Assembly: GCA_031259205.1 (NCBI GenBank)
Contig: JAIRLS010000131.1
Coordinates: forward strand, 1-19,586
DNA from: Bacteroidales bacterium
GTDB lineage: Bacteria; Bacteroidota; Bacteroidia; Bacteroidales; UBA4181
Direction: 5' to 3'
DNA length: 19,586 nucleotides
A program made the position numbers and the translations under genes. The notes beneath the pieces were generated by a model that did no database searches, was not told where the DNA came from, and saw only the letters and a program-made list of their open reading frames with translations. Within the stretch, counting starts at the first letter, position 1. Each line of letters opens with the position of its first letter. Positions 8,297-16,457 of the stretch are shown piece after piece.

Positions 8297-11200
8297 TCAT
8301 AATCCTAATCTAAAACCAATGTTATAACGCTTTACTATCGGATAAACGTTCTGTGCCCCATGTTCGGGGTCACGACGTGAATCGCCTTCCGTGAACGTCA
8401 GCAAGTTTATCCCATCGACATATACCTGCAATTTTGTAAGATTCAGCGGGTTCAGCCAACGTTTTGGAAAGCTGTAGTTCAGCTCCAAGTTTTTCAAACG
8501 AAGGTAAGCATGGCTGGTGTATGTATATGTACTCGCCACCGAGTTGTATGCCCTCACCACATGGATGCTGGGGCGAACCGTACCGCTCTGAATAGGGGCG
8601 CCGGCCGTCCATGTATCCAGCGTATTGGGTTGCGCCTTGATATTCCCAGCGGGAAAATCCCACAAGTAAACGGCAAGCGCCTCCTTATACACATCCATGG
8701 CGCTATACCATAGCATGTTGAATCCGAATCCTTTGTATGACCCTCCTAACGTAAGCCCGAGGGTAGTTACCGGATAGTTCAGGTTTTTGACAGGAACCAT
8801 ATCATTGGCGCTAATCGTCCCGTCGCCATTGTAGTCAATGTAATACAAGTCTCCCGGAATTAATTTATTCTGCTCCCCGCTTGCTATCGTGGACTGCGCC
8901 GAGTTGTAAATATCATCCAGCGACTGGAAGTTTCCCGTTGCCAGATATTTCTTGACAAACCCGATTGACTTTCCGGCTTGCTTCAGGTATTCGTGCTGGC
9001 TCTTCGGGTCATCGATAAATACAATACGGTTTTCGCTTGTAGCGAAGTTGAATTTCGCGTAATAATTAAATTCTCCTATCCGGTCGTTCCACGCAACATC
9101 CAACTCGATACCGTGGTTTTTTGTCTTTCCCATGTTCACCTGCGGAAAAGCAATGCCACTGTTCGCCCATGACGGGACTGTGTTGCGGGTCATCAGGATG
9201 TTATTACGCTGTTCGTCGAACAGATCCAGCGTCAGATTCAGTTTGTGCCGCAAGCCGATTTCAATACCGATATTCTGCTTGACGGATTCCTCCCACGTAG
9301 CGTCGGGGTCGGCCAGCTTACCCTCCTGATACAAAGGCCCCCAGTTGCTGGTCTGATACAAGCCGAATTGCGCGTTATCCGCCAATTGGTCAAATGTCTG
9401 AATATAGTTAAAGCGCGTGGCGCCCTTATCATTACCGACAACCCCGTATGAATAACGAACTTTCAAATTACTCAGCACACCTTCCGCCCATTTCTTCACC
9501 CAAGGTTCTTCGCTGATGCGCCACCCGATAGAAGCGGACGGGAAGAAACCGAAACGGCGCCCCGGGGCGAATCTTTCGGAGCCGGTATAGGCGCCGTTAA
9601 ATTCTGCCAGGTAACGCTGCTTGAAGTTATAGGTAACACGACCCACCCAGTCTTCCTCATAAGCCGGAAAGTTCATTATGTCAACATTCGTCGATTCATT
9701 CATCTTACGGTTGAACAGGAACAGCCCCGTAACGTTGTGATCGCCAAATGACCGGTCGTAGTTCAACGCCAGCTCGTAGTACAATTTGCGGCCGTATGCG
9801 CTGAAGCCGTCGTAAACACCACCAACAGGCAAATCTCCGGCAGCGTTTGTGTCCGGATAGCGGCTTTCCGTATAATTATACGTAACCGTGCCGTCCGGAT
9901 TATAGACAGGATTGGTATAATCGTACACACGATTAATACGGATGTGCGTACGCTGGGCAACCAAGTCATCCTTACCCAAAATCTTACCCGGCATCAGCTG
10001 GGTGGTCCACGTCGACGAGGTGGTATATGACAGCGACGCTTTCAAAGACAATCCCCTGGTAATAAAATCCAGCTTTTGATTCAGAATGGCATCGTAAAAA
10101 GCTTGATGTTGTTTCCTGTTCCGACTACCACCTTCGGTCATCAGGCAGGCAATATTCTGGTCGGAGCTTAATCCGTCTCCCCATATCCCATTACTATATT
10201 TAATTGGAAATTCGTTACTTGGAGCCGTAAAAAACGTTCCGAAAAAGCGTTCATCCGCAGCCCCAGCCTCAGTATTCTGGAAATAAGACGGCTGATTCTG
10301 ATAGCCAATCTTACCGGCTACATTGAACGATAGCTTGGTCGACTCCGTAATATTGAAGTCGAAGTTGCTACGCCAGTTATAACGGCGATAGGAGAAAGAG
10401 GGGTCGAAATCTGCTTGCTTGGCGGTATTAAAAATGTCACCGTCATGCAGGTAGCCTAATGAGACAAAATAGCTCATCTTCTTAGTGCCGCCCCGCACAT
10501 TCAGGTTATGCGTCTGCTCGTAGCCAACGTCCTTCACCAGTTCGCCCCACCAGTCCACATCCGGGAACACGTCATTGTAGGGGCCGTAATTCCCGGTCGC
10601 ATACGCATTTTCCCATGCGGCAATGGTGGATTCGGGAATCAGCGCCCCCCAGTTGGCATCGTTCGCCTGCGCCCTGTTAAACTGTTTCATGGAGGTTACG
10701 TAATTCGACCATTCAGGAGCGGCGGACGGTTGCTTGAACCCGAAGTTCGTAGTGTATGATATCTCCGGTTTCTGTTCGAGTCCACGTTTGGTTGTCAGCA
10801 AGATAACGCCATTCGCGCCTTTCACGCCGTAAACGGCAGTGGCCGAAGCGTCTTTCAGCACTGATATGGATTCGATTTCGTTCATGTCCACATCGTTGAA
10901 ATCACGTTCTATACCGTCAATCAACACGAGTGGAGCGGTTTCTCCCCAGGTGGATTTGCCGCGAATCAGCAAAGAAGCCTGGTCGGCTCCCGGCTTTGAG
11001 GTGGAGTTGATGGCAACCACACCGGGCATCTGCCCCTGCAAGGCTTCGGACACGGAGTTCACGCTGCCTGCCTTCAGCAAGTCGTTGCCTTTTACTGAGG
11101 TAATGGAGCCGACGCTGGACGCCTTTTTCTGAACACCGTATCCAACCACTACCACTTCCTCCAGCCTCTCCGCATCTTCTTCCAGAGAGATTACCCCTAA

Positions 11201-11488
11201 AGTCGTTTCATTCTTTAAATCCACCTCCAGGGTTTTATAACCCACATAAGAAATGACAAGTATCTCCTCTTTCGATGCTTTCACGGAAAAATTACCGTCT
11301 AAATCAGTAACCGTACCGATACTTGTACCCTTCACACGAACACTGACGCCAATCAATGGTTCGCCGGATACTGCATCCTTCACTTGTCCTTCCCAATTGA
11401 CTTGTTGTGCCTGCACGTTCAACGCACAAAGCAAAAAGCAACAAAGACAGAAGAAAGAAAAACAAAGTCTGTTTCTTTTCATAAACAT
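8297..11488 (-). CDS. SusC/RagA-family TonB-dependent outer-membrane transporter (SusC1)
   Basis: A complete 1063-residue SusC protein. A cysteine-rich signal peptide ends near residue 27 (VQA/QQ). A carboxypeptidase-regulatory-like domain follows at about 30-105 (DAVSGEPLIGVSVRVKGTS). A textbook TonB box, EEVVVVGYG, lies at 110-118. The plug domain carries LLIRGKSTWGETAPLVLIDG and ISVLKDASATAVYGVKGANG, and then the beta-barrel. It imports oligosaccharides across the outer membrane with SusD1, powered by TonB-ExbBD. An alternative start two codons in (11482, MKRNR) is equally plausible. It follows a 152-bp gap after the GH43 gene, so it probably has its own promoter or leader. Confidence 0.95.
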   Translation of the reverse strand: MFMKRNRLCFSFFCLCCFLLCALNVQAQQVNWEGQVKDAVSGEPLIGVSVRVKGTSIGTVTDLDGNFSVKASKEEILVISYVGYKTLEVDLKNETTLGVISLEEDAERLEEVVVVGYGVQKKASSVGSITSVKGNDLLKAGSVNSVSEALQGQMPGVVAINSTSKPGADQASLLIRGKSTWGETAPLVLIDGIERDFNDVDMNEIESISVLKDASATAVYGVKGANGVILLTTKRGLEQKPEISYTTNFGFKQPSAAPEWSNYVTSMKQFNRAQANDANWGALIPESTIAAWENAYATGNYGPYNDVFPDVDWWGELVKDVGYEQTHNLNVRGGTKKMSYFVSLGYLHDGDIFNTAKQADFDPSFSYRRYNWRSNFDFNITESTKLSFNVAGKIGYQNQPSYFQNTEAGAADERFFGTFFTAPSNEFPIKYSNGIWGDGLSSDQNIACLMTEGGSRNRKQHQAFYDAILNQKLDFITRGLSLKASLSYTTSSTWTTQLMPGKILGKDDLVAQRTHIRINRVYDYTNPVYNPDGTVTYNYTESRYPDTNAAGDLPVGGVYDGFSAYGRKLYYELALNYDRSFGDHNVTGLFLFNRKMNESTNVDIMNFPAYEEDWVGRVTYNFKQRYLAEFNGAYTGSERFAPGRRFGFFPSASIGWRISEEPWVKKWAEGVLSNLKVRYSYGVVGNDKGATRFNYIQTFDQLADNAQFGLYQTSNWGPLYQEGKLADPDATWEESVKQNIGIEIGLRHKLNLTLDLFDEQRNNILMTRNTVPSWANSGIAFPQVNMGKTKNHGIELDVAWNDRIGEFNYYAKFNFATSENRIVFIDDPKSQHEYLKQAGKSIGFVKKYLATGNFQSLDDIYNSAQSTIASGEQNKLIPGDLYYIDYNGDGTISANDMVPVKNLNYPVTTLGLTLGGSYKGFGFNMLWYSAMDVYKEALAVYLWDFPAGNIKAQPNTLDTWTAGAPIQSGTVRPSIHVVRAYNSVASTYTYTSHAYLRLKNLELNYSFPKRWLNPLNLTKLQVYVDGINLLTFTEGDSRRDPEHGAQNVYPIVKRYNIGFRLGL

Positions 11489-11640
11489 TATTTTTAACTG
11501 TTAACAAATTCTTGATCTCACAACATAAATTAAAGAGAAAAAATCTTCAAATGAGAGGAAAGATTATCCTCAAAACCCGTACAAATGTGCAAAATAGATT
11601 TTTCTACTGCATTTCTGAGCAAATCACTTCCACAGGGGCT
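11489..11640 (-). promoter_or_regulatory. SusC1 leader / internal promoter region
   Basis: This 152-bp gap is the longest gap between the mutarotase and the end of the locus. On the minus strand it holds CTATTTTGC (around 11588-11596), one base short of the TAnnTTTG spacing, so only a weak promoter candidate. A small hairpin GAGGA/TCCTC (11555-11571, 7-nt loop) lies between that box and the gene, followed by TCATTTGAAGATTTTTTCTC, which is T-rich. An internal promoter plus leader attenuator for the transporter genes is possible. An 8-bp palindrome, TGTTAACA, lies close to the start codon. Confidence 0.35.
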
Positions 11641-11673
11641 TTATGACGTGTTCCATAGAGGCTTTATGACGTG
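11637..11673. repeat. 14-bp direct repeat spanning the GH43 stop codon
   Basis: GGCTTTATGACGTG occurs at 11637-11650 and again at 11660-11673, a 23-bp period. Read on the minus strand, the first copy encountered encodes the HVIKP region and the second supplies, in another frame, the final Thr-Ser codons and the TAA stop. This looks like a small tandem duplication that reset the 3' end of the gene. Confidence 0.85.
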
Positions 11674-12633
11674 CTCTTTGTCTACGGTGATGCGATATAC
11701 GCCGTCATTTCCTTTCTCCAGAATCAGCGGAACAATACGCGTTTTACGAGGCTGCACGATGGAGGCCGAATTGTGGACGTGATAGACATAGTAGTATTTC
11801 CCATCCAGCCCTTTGAACACGTCGCCATGCCCCGATCCGTTTTCTCCTACTAAGCTGCGGTGAATAATCGGGCTGTTCGGGTGCTTCTTCCAAGGACCAA
11901 AAGGGGAAGAAGCAGTGGCATACCCCACCGAGTAGTCGATATTCATAAAATGATTGGCAGAATAGAACAGGTAGTACACCCCGTCCCACTTCATAACTGT
12001 CGGTCCCTCCATCACCGGTGCGGACTTGTAATTCGGAGTCTTTTCCCAAGGCTCCGTACAGTCCATACATTGTTTCAGCGTTTCCGGCTTGATGCTTCCT
12101 TTCTGCATGTCGAACTCGGCAACCCAGAGGTAATTGCCTTTATTGAAGCGGACGTGATACAGGTAGCACTTCCCGTCGTCATCCTTGAACAGGTAGGAGT
12201 CGATATTCTTGGCGGAAGCGTCTATCGGCTTGACTTCCTCCTGACGAAAAAGACCGAATACCGATTTTGAAGAAGCTATCACCGTTTGCTCATTGGCGGT
12301 ATAGGTGAAATAGTAGATTCCGTTCTCCTTAAAGTACTGGGGCGCCCAGAAGCCTTTTTCGCCATACGTGCGGTCGCCTTTCCGCAGAATCAGCTGCAGG
12401 GAGCTGCCATCAGGCGCCGTCCAGTGTTCCAAGTCGGTCGATTCGAGGATAGCAAAGCCCAACGGTTCCCGGTTGCGCGTGCCGGTGAGGTAATACTTTC
12501 CATTCTCCACAAAGATGGTGGGATCGGCAAAGGGTATTTCTTTCCAATCGTCAGCCCACAATTGGAAAGCAGACATGAATGTCGCTCCCAGAACAAGTGG
12601 CGCTCGTAAGAGGATTTGATAGAATGTATTCAT
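11641..12633 (-). CDS. Glycoside hydrolase family 43 enzyme (secreted or periplasmic)
   Basis: A 330-residue protein that is almost entirely one five-bladed beta-propeller of the GH43 type, with a short N-terminal signal segment ending near residue 28 (LWADDW). The three expected acidic residues are visible: Asp37 in FADPTIF (general base), Asp145 in NIDSYLF (pKa modulator/orientation) and Glu209 in MEGPTVMKW (general acid). His269 in GSGHGD matches the conserved metal-binding histidine. GH43 members usually act on alpha-L-arabinofuranosides, beta-xylosides or beta-galactans by inversion. The subfamily and substrate cannot be set from sequence alone. No extra carbohydrate-binding module is present. 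It lies 30 bp after the beta-helix lipoprotein gene. Its 3' end is altered by a short duplication. Confidence 0.9.
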   Translation of the reverse strand: MNTFYQILLRAPLVLGATFMSAFQLWADDWKEIPFADPTIFVENGKYYLTGTRNREPLGFAILESTDLEHWTAPDGSSLQLILRKGDRTYGEKGFWAPQYFKENGIYYFTYTANEQTVIASSKSVFGLFRQEEVKPIDASAKNIDSYLFKDDDGKCYLYHVRFNKGNYLWVAEFDMQKGSIKPETLKQCMDCTEPWEKTPNYKSAPVMEGPTVMKWDGVYYLFYSANHFMNIDYSVGYATASSPFGPWKKHPNSPIIHRSLVGENGSGHGDVFKGLDGKYYYVYHVHNSASIVQPRKTRIVPLILEKGNDGVYRITVDKEHVIKPLWNTS

Positions 12634-12663
12634 CAGTCTGTATCTTAATTATCATACCACTTC

Positions 12664-14313
12664 CTATTCATCCAGCTCCCATTTCAGGCGGGGTTGCTCG
12701 CCGTCGAGGTCCCATACGGAGGCATCCCAATTGAGCGCCTTGACGGCATCCATCAAGTTGCTGATGGTGGTCAGGCCATTGTAGCCGTACATTAGCGTGG
12801 TAATAGGCGTAGTCATGTTTACGCTCTCTTGATCGAGCAGCGCGTCCGCAGGCGTGTTAGCGGTGAAATAACACGTCATATCGGGATTGGCGTAGCAGGA
12901 ATGAGCTTTGTTCTGGCTGTACCGTCCGCATACTTTGCCCGATTTGGGTGCAGCGCCGGAGTGTAAATACGCGTTCCATGCCACGCAGTGATGCACGGTG
13001 ATGCCGGACCCGGTGGTATTGTTGGCATTACCCATGATACCTCCCACCTGATTCTGTGCGCGTACCTCGCAGTCGCTCCAGCAGTAGGAAATAGTAGAGG
13101 TAGTAACCGTCTCGTAGATGGGCTGTACCCATCCGGCAATGCCTCCCCCGGGGTTGGCCGTTACATAGGGAAGAGCTATCATCTTCCCATGAGAATAGCA
13201 TTGGGAGATTGTTGCTCCCAGCAACCGGCTGGCAATACCGCCGACGCACGACTGGGTGGTGATGTCGCCCGTGTGGTGGCACTGCTCTACAGAGGCTCCC
13301 TCGCACACCTCACCGCAGATGCCGCCTGCCGACCACGTAGCGGTAATCGTCGTTGCCGAGCCACATTGATAAATCCTGCTGTTTGCTCCGCGAAGCCGTC
13401 CGCAGATGCCGCCTGCCTGACCGTTGTCCCATGCAGGGGTGCCCGAAGTCAGGTTGATGGTGCCCGATACCCGGACGTTCTCCACTACGCCCGTGCCGGA
13501 AGCGCCACCCACCAGCCCGGCTACGATGCCCGTAAGCTTCGTATCGGCCGTGACTTGCGCGTTCGCGAACGTTACGTTGGCGCACCGTCCCGTCAATATA
13601 CCGAAGAAGCCCTGATAGTTAGTTGAAGACGAGGTAACTTTCAGATTGCTGATGGTGTGCCCGCATCCGTCGAAGTCCACCGGCTTGGCGGCAGTGGCTT
13701 CCACAGGAGTCCAGTCCGTACCTTGCAGGTCGATGTCTGCATCCAGCCGCACGTAGGTAGTCTGCCCGTCCTTGAGGTAGTCGCCGAGCTTGGCCAAGTC
13801 TTTGGCTGCGGTGATGATGTACGGATTACTTTCGCCGCCCTGCTTTTGCTGCACATAAAAGGTTACAGCGCTCTTCTCCTCGTTTACGGCAAGGTCGCTG
13901 GACGCTAATTTCAAGCCGAGCACGTACTTCTTGCTGCCGTCCAATCCGGTAAAATCGTTGAAACTCAAATGTACTGTATGCAGCACATTGTCTCCTTTAA
14001 ATTCAAAATCACCTCCCTCCATATCATAATATTCCGCAGGCAAGAGATCGAACTCCTCACCAAACTCTTTGGCATCGACAACAGCCAGCTTCGCCTTCGC
14101 TTCTTTTTCGCAATGGCTCTTCTCCACCAGAATGTCGTACGCGTATCCCTGCTCATCCAGATATAAATCATACTTGCCGGTCTCATAAAGTGACAAGCTG
14201 ATATTAGAATAAGTAACTTCAACCTTTTCCGGCTGTGTCAGATCCATGACATCATCACATGAGATCAACGAAAACGCCATTAACGACGTTACAATAGGAA
14301 TGTGTCTTTTCAT
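12664..14313 (-). CDS. Surface lipoprotein with DUF1735-like N-terminus and GLUG-type beta-helix
   Basis: A 549-residue lipoprotein (lipobox SLISC, Cys19). Residues about 30-155 resemble a DUF1735-type beta domain (LLPAEYYDMEGGDF, then KKYVLGLKLASSD). From about 163 the sequence changes to a GLUG-like right-handed beta-helix: NPYIITAAKDLAKL, then VRLDADIDLQGTDWTPV, FDGCGHTISNLKV and repeated GGICG/GGIAG turns to about residue 500. The helix part is unusually rich in cysteine (GGICGR, GGICGE, QCHH, QCYS, YCWSDC, HHCVAW). GLUG proteins are often adhesins or surface binders. No catalytic triad is evident, although beta-helices can also be lyases or hydrolases, so an enzyme is not excluded. A surface glycan-binding protein is the best inference. 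Confidence 0.75.
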   Translation of the reverse strand: MKRHIPIVTSLMAFSLISCDDVMDLTQPEKVEVTYSNISLSLYETGKYDLYLDEQGYAYDILVEKSHCEKEAKAKLAVVDAKEFGEEFDLLPAEYYDMEGGDFEFKGDNVLHTVHLSFNDFTGLDGSKKYVLGLKLASSDLAVNEEKSAVTFYVQQKQGGESNPYIITAAKDLAKLGDYLKDGQTTYVRLDADIDLQGTDWTPVEATAAKPVDFDGCGHTISNLKVTSSSTNYQGFFGILTGRCANVTFANAQVTADTKLTGIVAGLVGGASGTGVVENVRVSGTINLTSGTPAWDNGQAGGICGRLRGANSRIYQCGSATTITATWSAGGICGEVCEGASVEQCHHTGDITTQSCVGGIASRLLGATISQCYSHGKMIALPYVTANPGGGIAGWVQPIYETVTTSTISYCWSDCEVRAQNQVGGIMGNANNTTGSGITVHHCVAWNAYLHSGAAPKSGKVCGRYSQNKAHSCYANPDMTCYFTANTPADALLDQESVNMTTPITTLMYGYNGLTTISNLMDAVKALNWDASVWDLDGEQPRLKWELDE

Positions 14314-14332
14314 AATTCAATTTTTTTAATGA

Positions 14333-14737
14333 TTAAAAAACAGGGATAATTACATCAACGTTGTCACTCGATAACCACACTTTCTCACCGTCTATCCGAG
14401 CTACTTCCATCTCCACCCCCTCTTTGAGGAAAGAGACTCCTTGAAATGAGAGCTCAGCCTTTATTTTTTGACCGATAGCTACAGGCTTTTCGGTAAACTT
14501 CGCATGAATGTATTTGCTTTGATCCGAATTTTGCAGGCGATAGGTCAACCGCTTAGGATTGATTGCTGTCTGGATTTGTTCCGGCTCTGTAAAAACACAA
14601 ACTCCATCCGGACTATAGAATCCAACGTCGGTGTATCCCGTTATATTCTTTTTACCAATCCCGTTTTCGGCATACTCCGTCTCCGCGCAGGAGGCGAAAG
14701 CCGGCAGGCATGACAACAATGCATATATTACTCTCAT
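14333..14737 (-). CDS. Small lipoprotein of unknown function
   Basis: A 134-residue protein with a short signal peptide and a plausible lipobox, AFASC (Cys17). The mature part is about 117 residues, rich in beta-prone segments (KIKAELSFQGVSFL, VEMEVARIDGEKVWL) and ends in hydrophobic VIIPVF. I do not recognise a family. Only two cysteines remain outside or at the anchor, and no catalytic motif is seen. It sits 21 bp after the GH-A-like enzyme and 19 bp before the beta-helix lipoprotein, so it is co-transcribed with them. A small accessory binding protein or a partner of a neighbouring lipoprotein is possible, but unproven. Confidence 0.7.
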   Translation of the reverse strand: MRVIYALLSCLPAFASCAETEYAENGIGKKNITGYTDVGFYSPDGVCVFTEPEQIQTAINPKRLTYRLQNSDQSKYIHAKFTEKPVAIGQKIKAELSFQGVSFLKEGVEMEVARIDGEKVWLSSDNVDVIIPVF

Positions 14738-14758
14738 AAGCGAATAAATTTAAGATAG

Positions 14759-16429
14759 CTACTTTCTAATGGTTGTCGACAACGTTTCTACCGATCCATC
14801 CTCATAAGTTACTTCGGCCGTAAGCACTTGTCCGTTCAGGGTCTTATTCACTATATCGATTTCTTGCCCATCCACCTTTAGCTTACAAGAAGCGACATCA
14901 GCAGGCAGATTCAGCAGCTGCACCAGCGTATACCCATCCACTTGCTGATATTTCAACAAAGGGAACTCTCCCGCCACAGGCTTGGTCTTGACATCCGCCT
15001 CCCACAGTACGCTATTATCTGATGATTTCAGCAATGCTACACGATAGCTTGTTCCGGGAGCAAGGTTTTCAACCAACGTATAGTCCTCCGAATTAAGCGG
15101 CTGGCGCACCACCTCTGCTCCATCTTTGGCTGTTACCGACAACACACCCGTCTTATCGGCGCCGTTGCCCCAGCTAATGAACAACTCCCGCTGCCCTTCG
15201 ATAAGGCTGGAAACCGCCAGCCCATCCCGAGCTTCCAAGAAATCGGGATATAGTAACGGGTTGGGATTGTAGAACCCGTCTGCATCAAGTCCTAAATAAC
15301 GGGAAAAATAAATTCCTCCAAGCTCCCACATTTCGGTAGTTGCAGTATAAACAGCCCTCGCGCCACCGGGAACAACGCTAAAGCGTCCGGTAATGGCATA
15401 CGTATCATATTTTTTGAACACCGCATAAAAACGCCTATACCAATTCTTCGGATACCAGCTGTAGCTTTCAAAAAGGCTCTTGAACTCCTCAGCGCTAACC
15501 GGTGTGCCGGCGCTGGCTTTTTCGGCTATCCGATTGAGGTATTCGTAGATTTTCATCACGCTTGTGTAACCGTTCTGGGTACCCCATGCTCCCAACGCGT
15601 CGGCCACATGGGGATTCAAAGCGCGCACCATAGAGAATTCCGTGCAAATCAGCTTCTTTGTTACGCCATACTGATTACGGATGATTTTGAAATCATTTTC
15701 CGCTTGGCTCACATTCAATGCGTGAACGTGCAGGTCAAGTCCTGCTACATTAGGATTGCTATTGACCACAGAGACTACCGCAGGCGCCGTTTTGCTATTC
15801 GTCAGCTCGGACACACGGTTCAATGCCCCGGCATAAATGTCGAATGTCCAGCCATTAGCTTGTTTCCATGCAGCCAGCCGATTGGCGAACTCATTCAGGA
15901 ATGCCCGATAATCAGCAGCATCAGCATGAATGAAATCGGCATCCACTACATTCTCCCACTCCGGCTCGTTACCCATAACCAGGATGTCGATGTGTTGCGC
16001 CATCTGATACGTTTGCAGCAGCGCCTCCGTTGCACGGAATATGTACTCCATCTCCTCACTCCCTACTTTAGGAACCGTGTCGGCATACAGCTCAAAAGGT
16101 ATTTTCAGGCTCAATATGAATTTCACGCGATCGCCCAGCGCTTTCTTGGCCTGAATAAATTTCAGCGTAGGGATATGCGTTTTGATGGCGCTTTCTTTCA
16201 CGCCTGTAATTTTCCTATTTTCATTTTGAAGAAACAGATTGGGGATGTTGACAAATCCTCTCACCCAAGTTACTTTCGATTTCTTTAGCATCTCTATTTC
16301 CGTAATCGGGTAGTCTATATTTTCATTATAGTTCGCCCCCAACTCTTGCGCTTTTGTCCCTATCGAACATAAAAACAGCAATACAAACATCAAAAAGGCC
16401 TTCACTTTCATATACATATTTTTTTTCAT
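14759..16429 (-). CDS. Secreted clan GH-A-like glycoside hydrolase, family unassigned
   Basis: A 556-residue protein with an N-terminal signal sequence (cleavage near TKA/QE, residue 28). Residues about 30-380 read as a TIM barrel. MGNEPEW gives the Asn-Glu pair typical of the acid/base at the end of beta-strand 4 (Asn154-Glu155). ICTEFS supplies a strand-7-like nucleophile (Glu264) 109 residues later. LDLHVHA (His234, His236) fits the intervening strand. This is the retaining clan GH-A pattern. The remainder (about 380-556) looks like one or two beta-sandwich domains, as in GH30, GH39 or GH79 enzymes. It matches no family I can name with confidence. Alternative in-frame starts lie at residues 5 and 7. 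It follows the mutarotase by 28 bp. Confidence 0.72.
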   Translation of the reverse strand: MKKNMYMKVKAFLMFVLLFLCSIGTKAQELGANYNENIDYPITEIEMLKKSKVTWVRGFVNIPNLFLQNENRKITGVKESAIKTHIPTLKFIQAKKALGDRVKFILSLKIPFELYADTVPKVGSEEMEYIFRATEALLQTYQMAQHIDILVMGNEPEWENVVDADFIHADAADYRAFLNEFANRLAAWKQANGWTFDIYAGALNRVSELTNSKTAPAVVSVVNSNPNVAGLDLHVHALNVSQAENDFKIIRNQYGVTKKLICTEFSMVRALNPHVADALGAWGTQNGYTSVMKIYEYLNRIAEKASAGTPVSAEEFKSLFESYSWYPKNWYRRFYAVFKKYDTYAITGRFSVVPGGARAVYTATTEMWELGGIYFSRYLGLDADGFYNPNPLLYPDFLEARDGLAVSSLIEGQRELFISWGNGADKTGVLSVTAKDGAEVVRQPLNSEDYTLVENLAPGTSYRVALLKSSDNSVLWEADVKTKPVAGEFPLLKYQQVDGYTLVQLLNLPADVASCKLKVDGQEIDIVNKTLNGQVLTAEVTYEDGSVETLSTTIRK

Positions 16430-16457
16430 AATACATTACTTTAAAAGATAGAGCTCT

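Noticed and set aside
12988..13626. 212-codon plus-strand open frame, with several overlapping minus-strand frames
   Set aside because: All are shadows of the GC-richer beta-helix part of the 12664-14313 gene, with low-complexity, unfamily-like products.
15608..16288. 226-codon plus-strand open frame
   Set aside because: It lies entirely antisense to the GH-A-like gene, whose signal peptide and catalytic motifs are convincing. The antisense product shows no domain.
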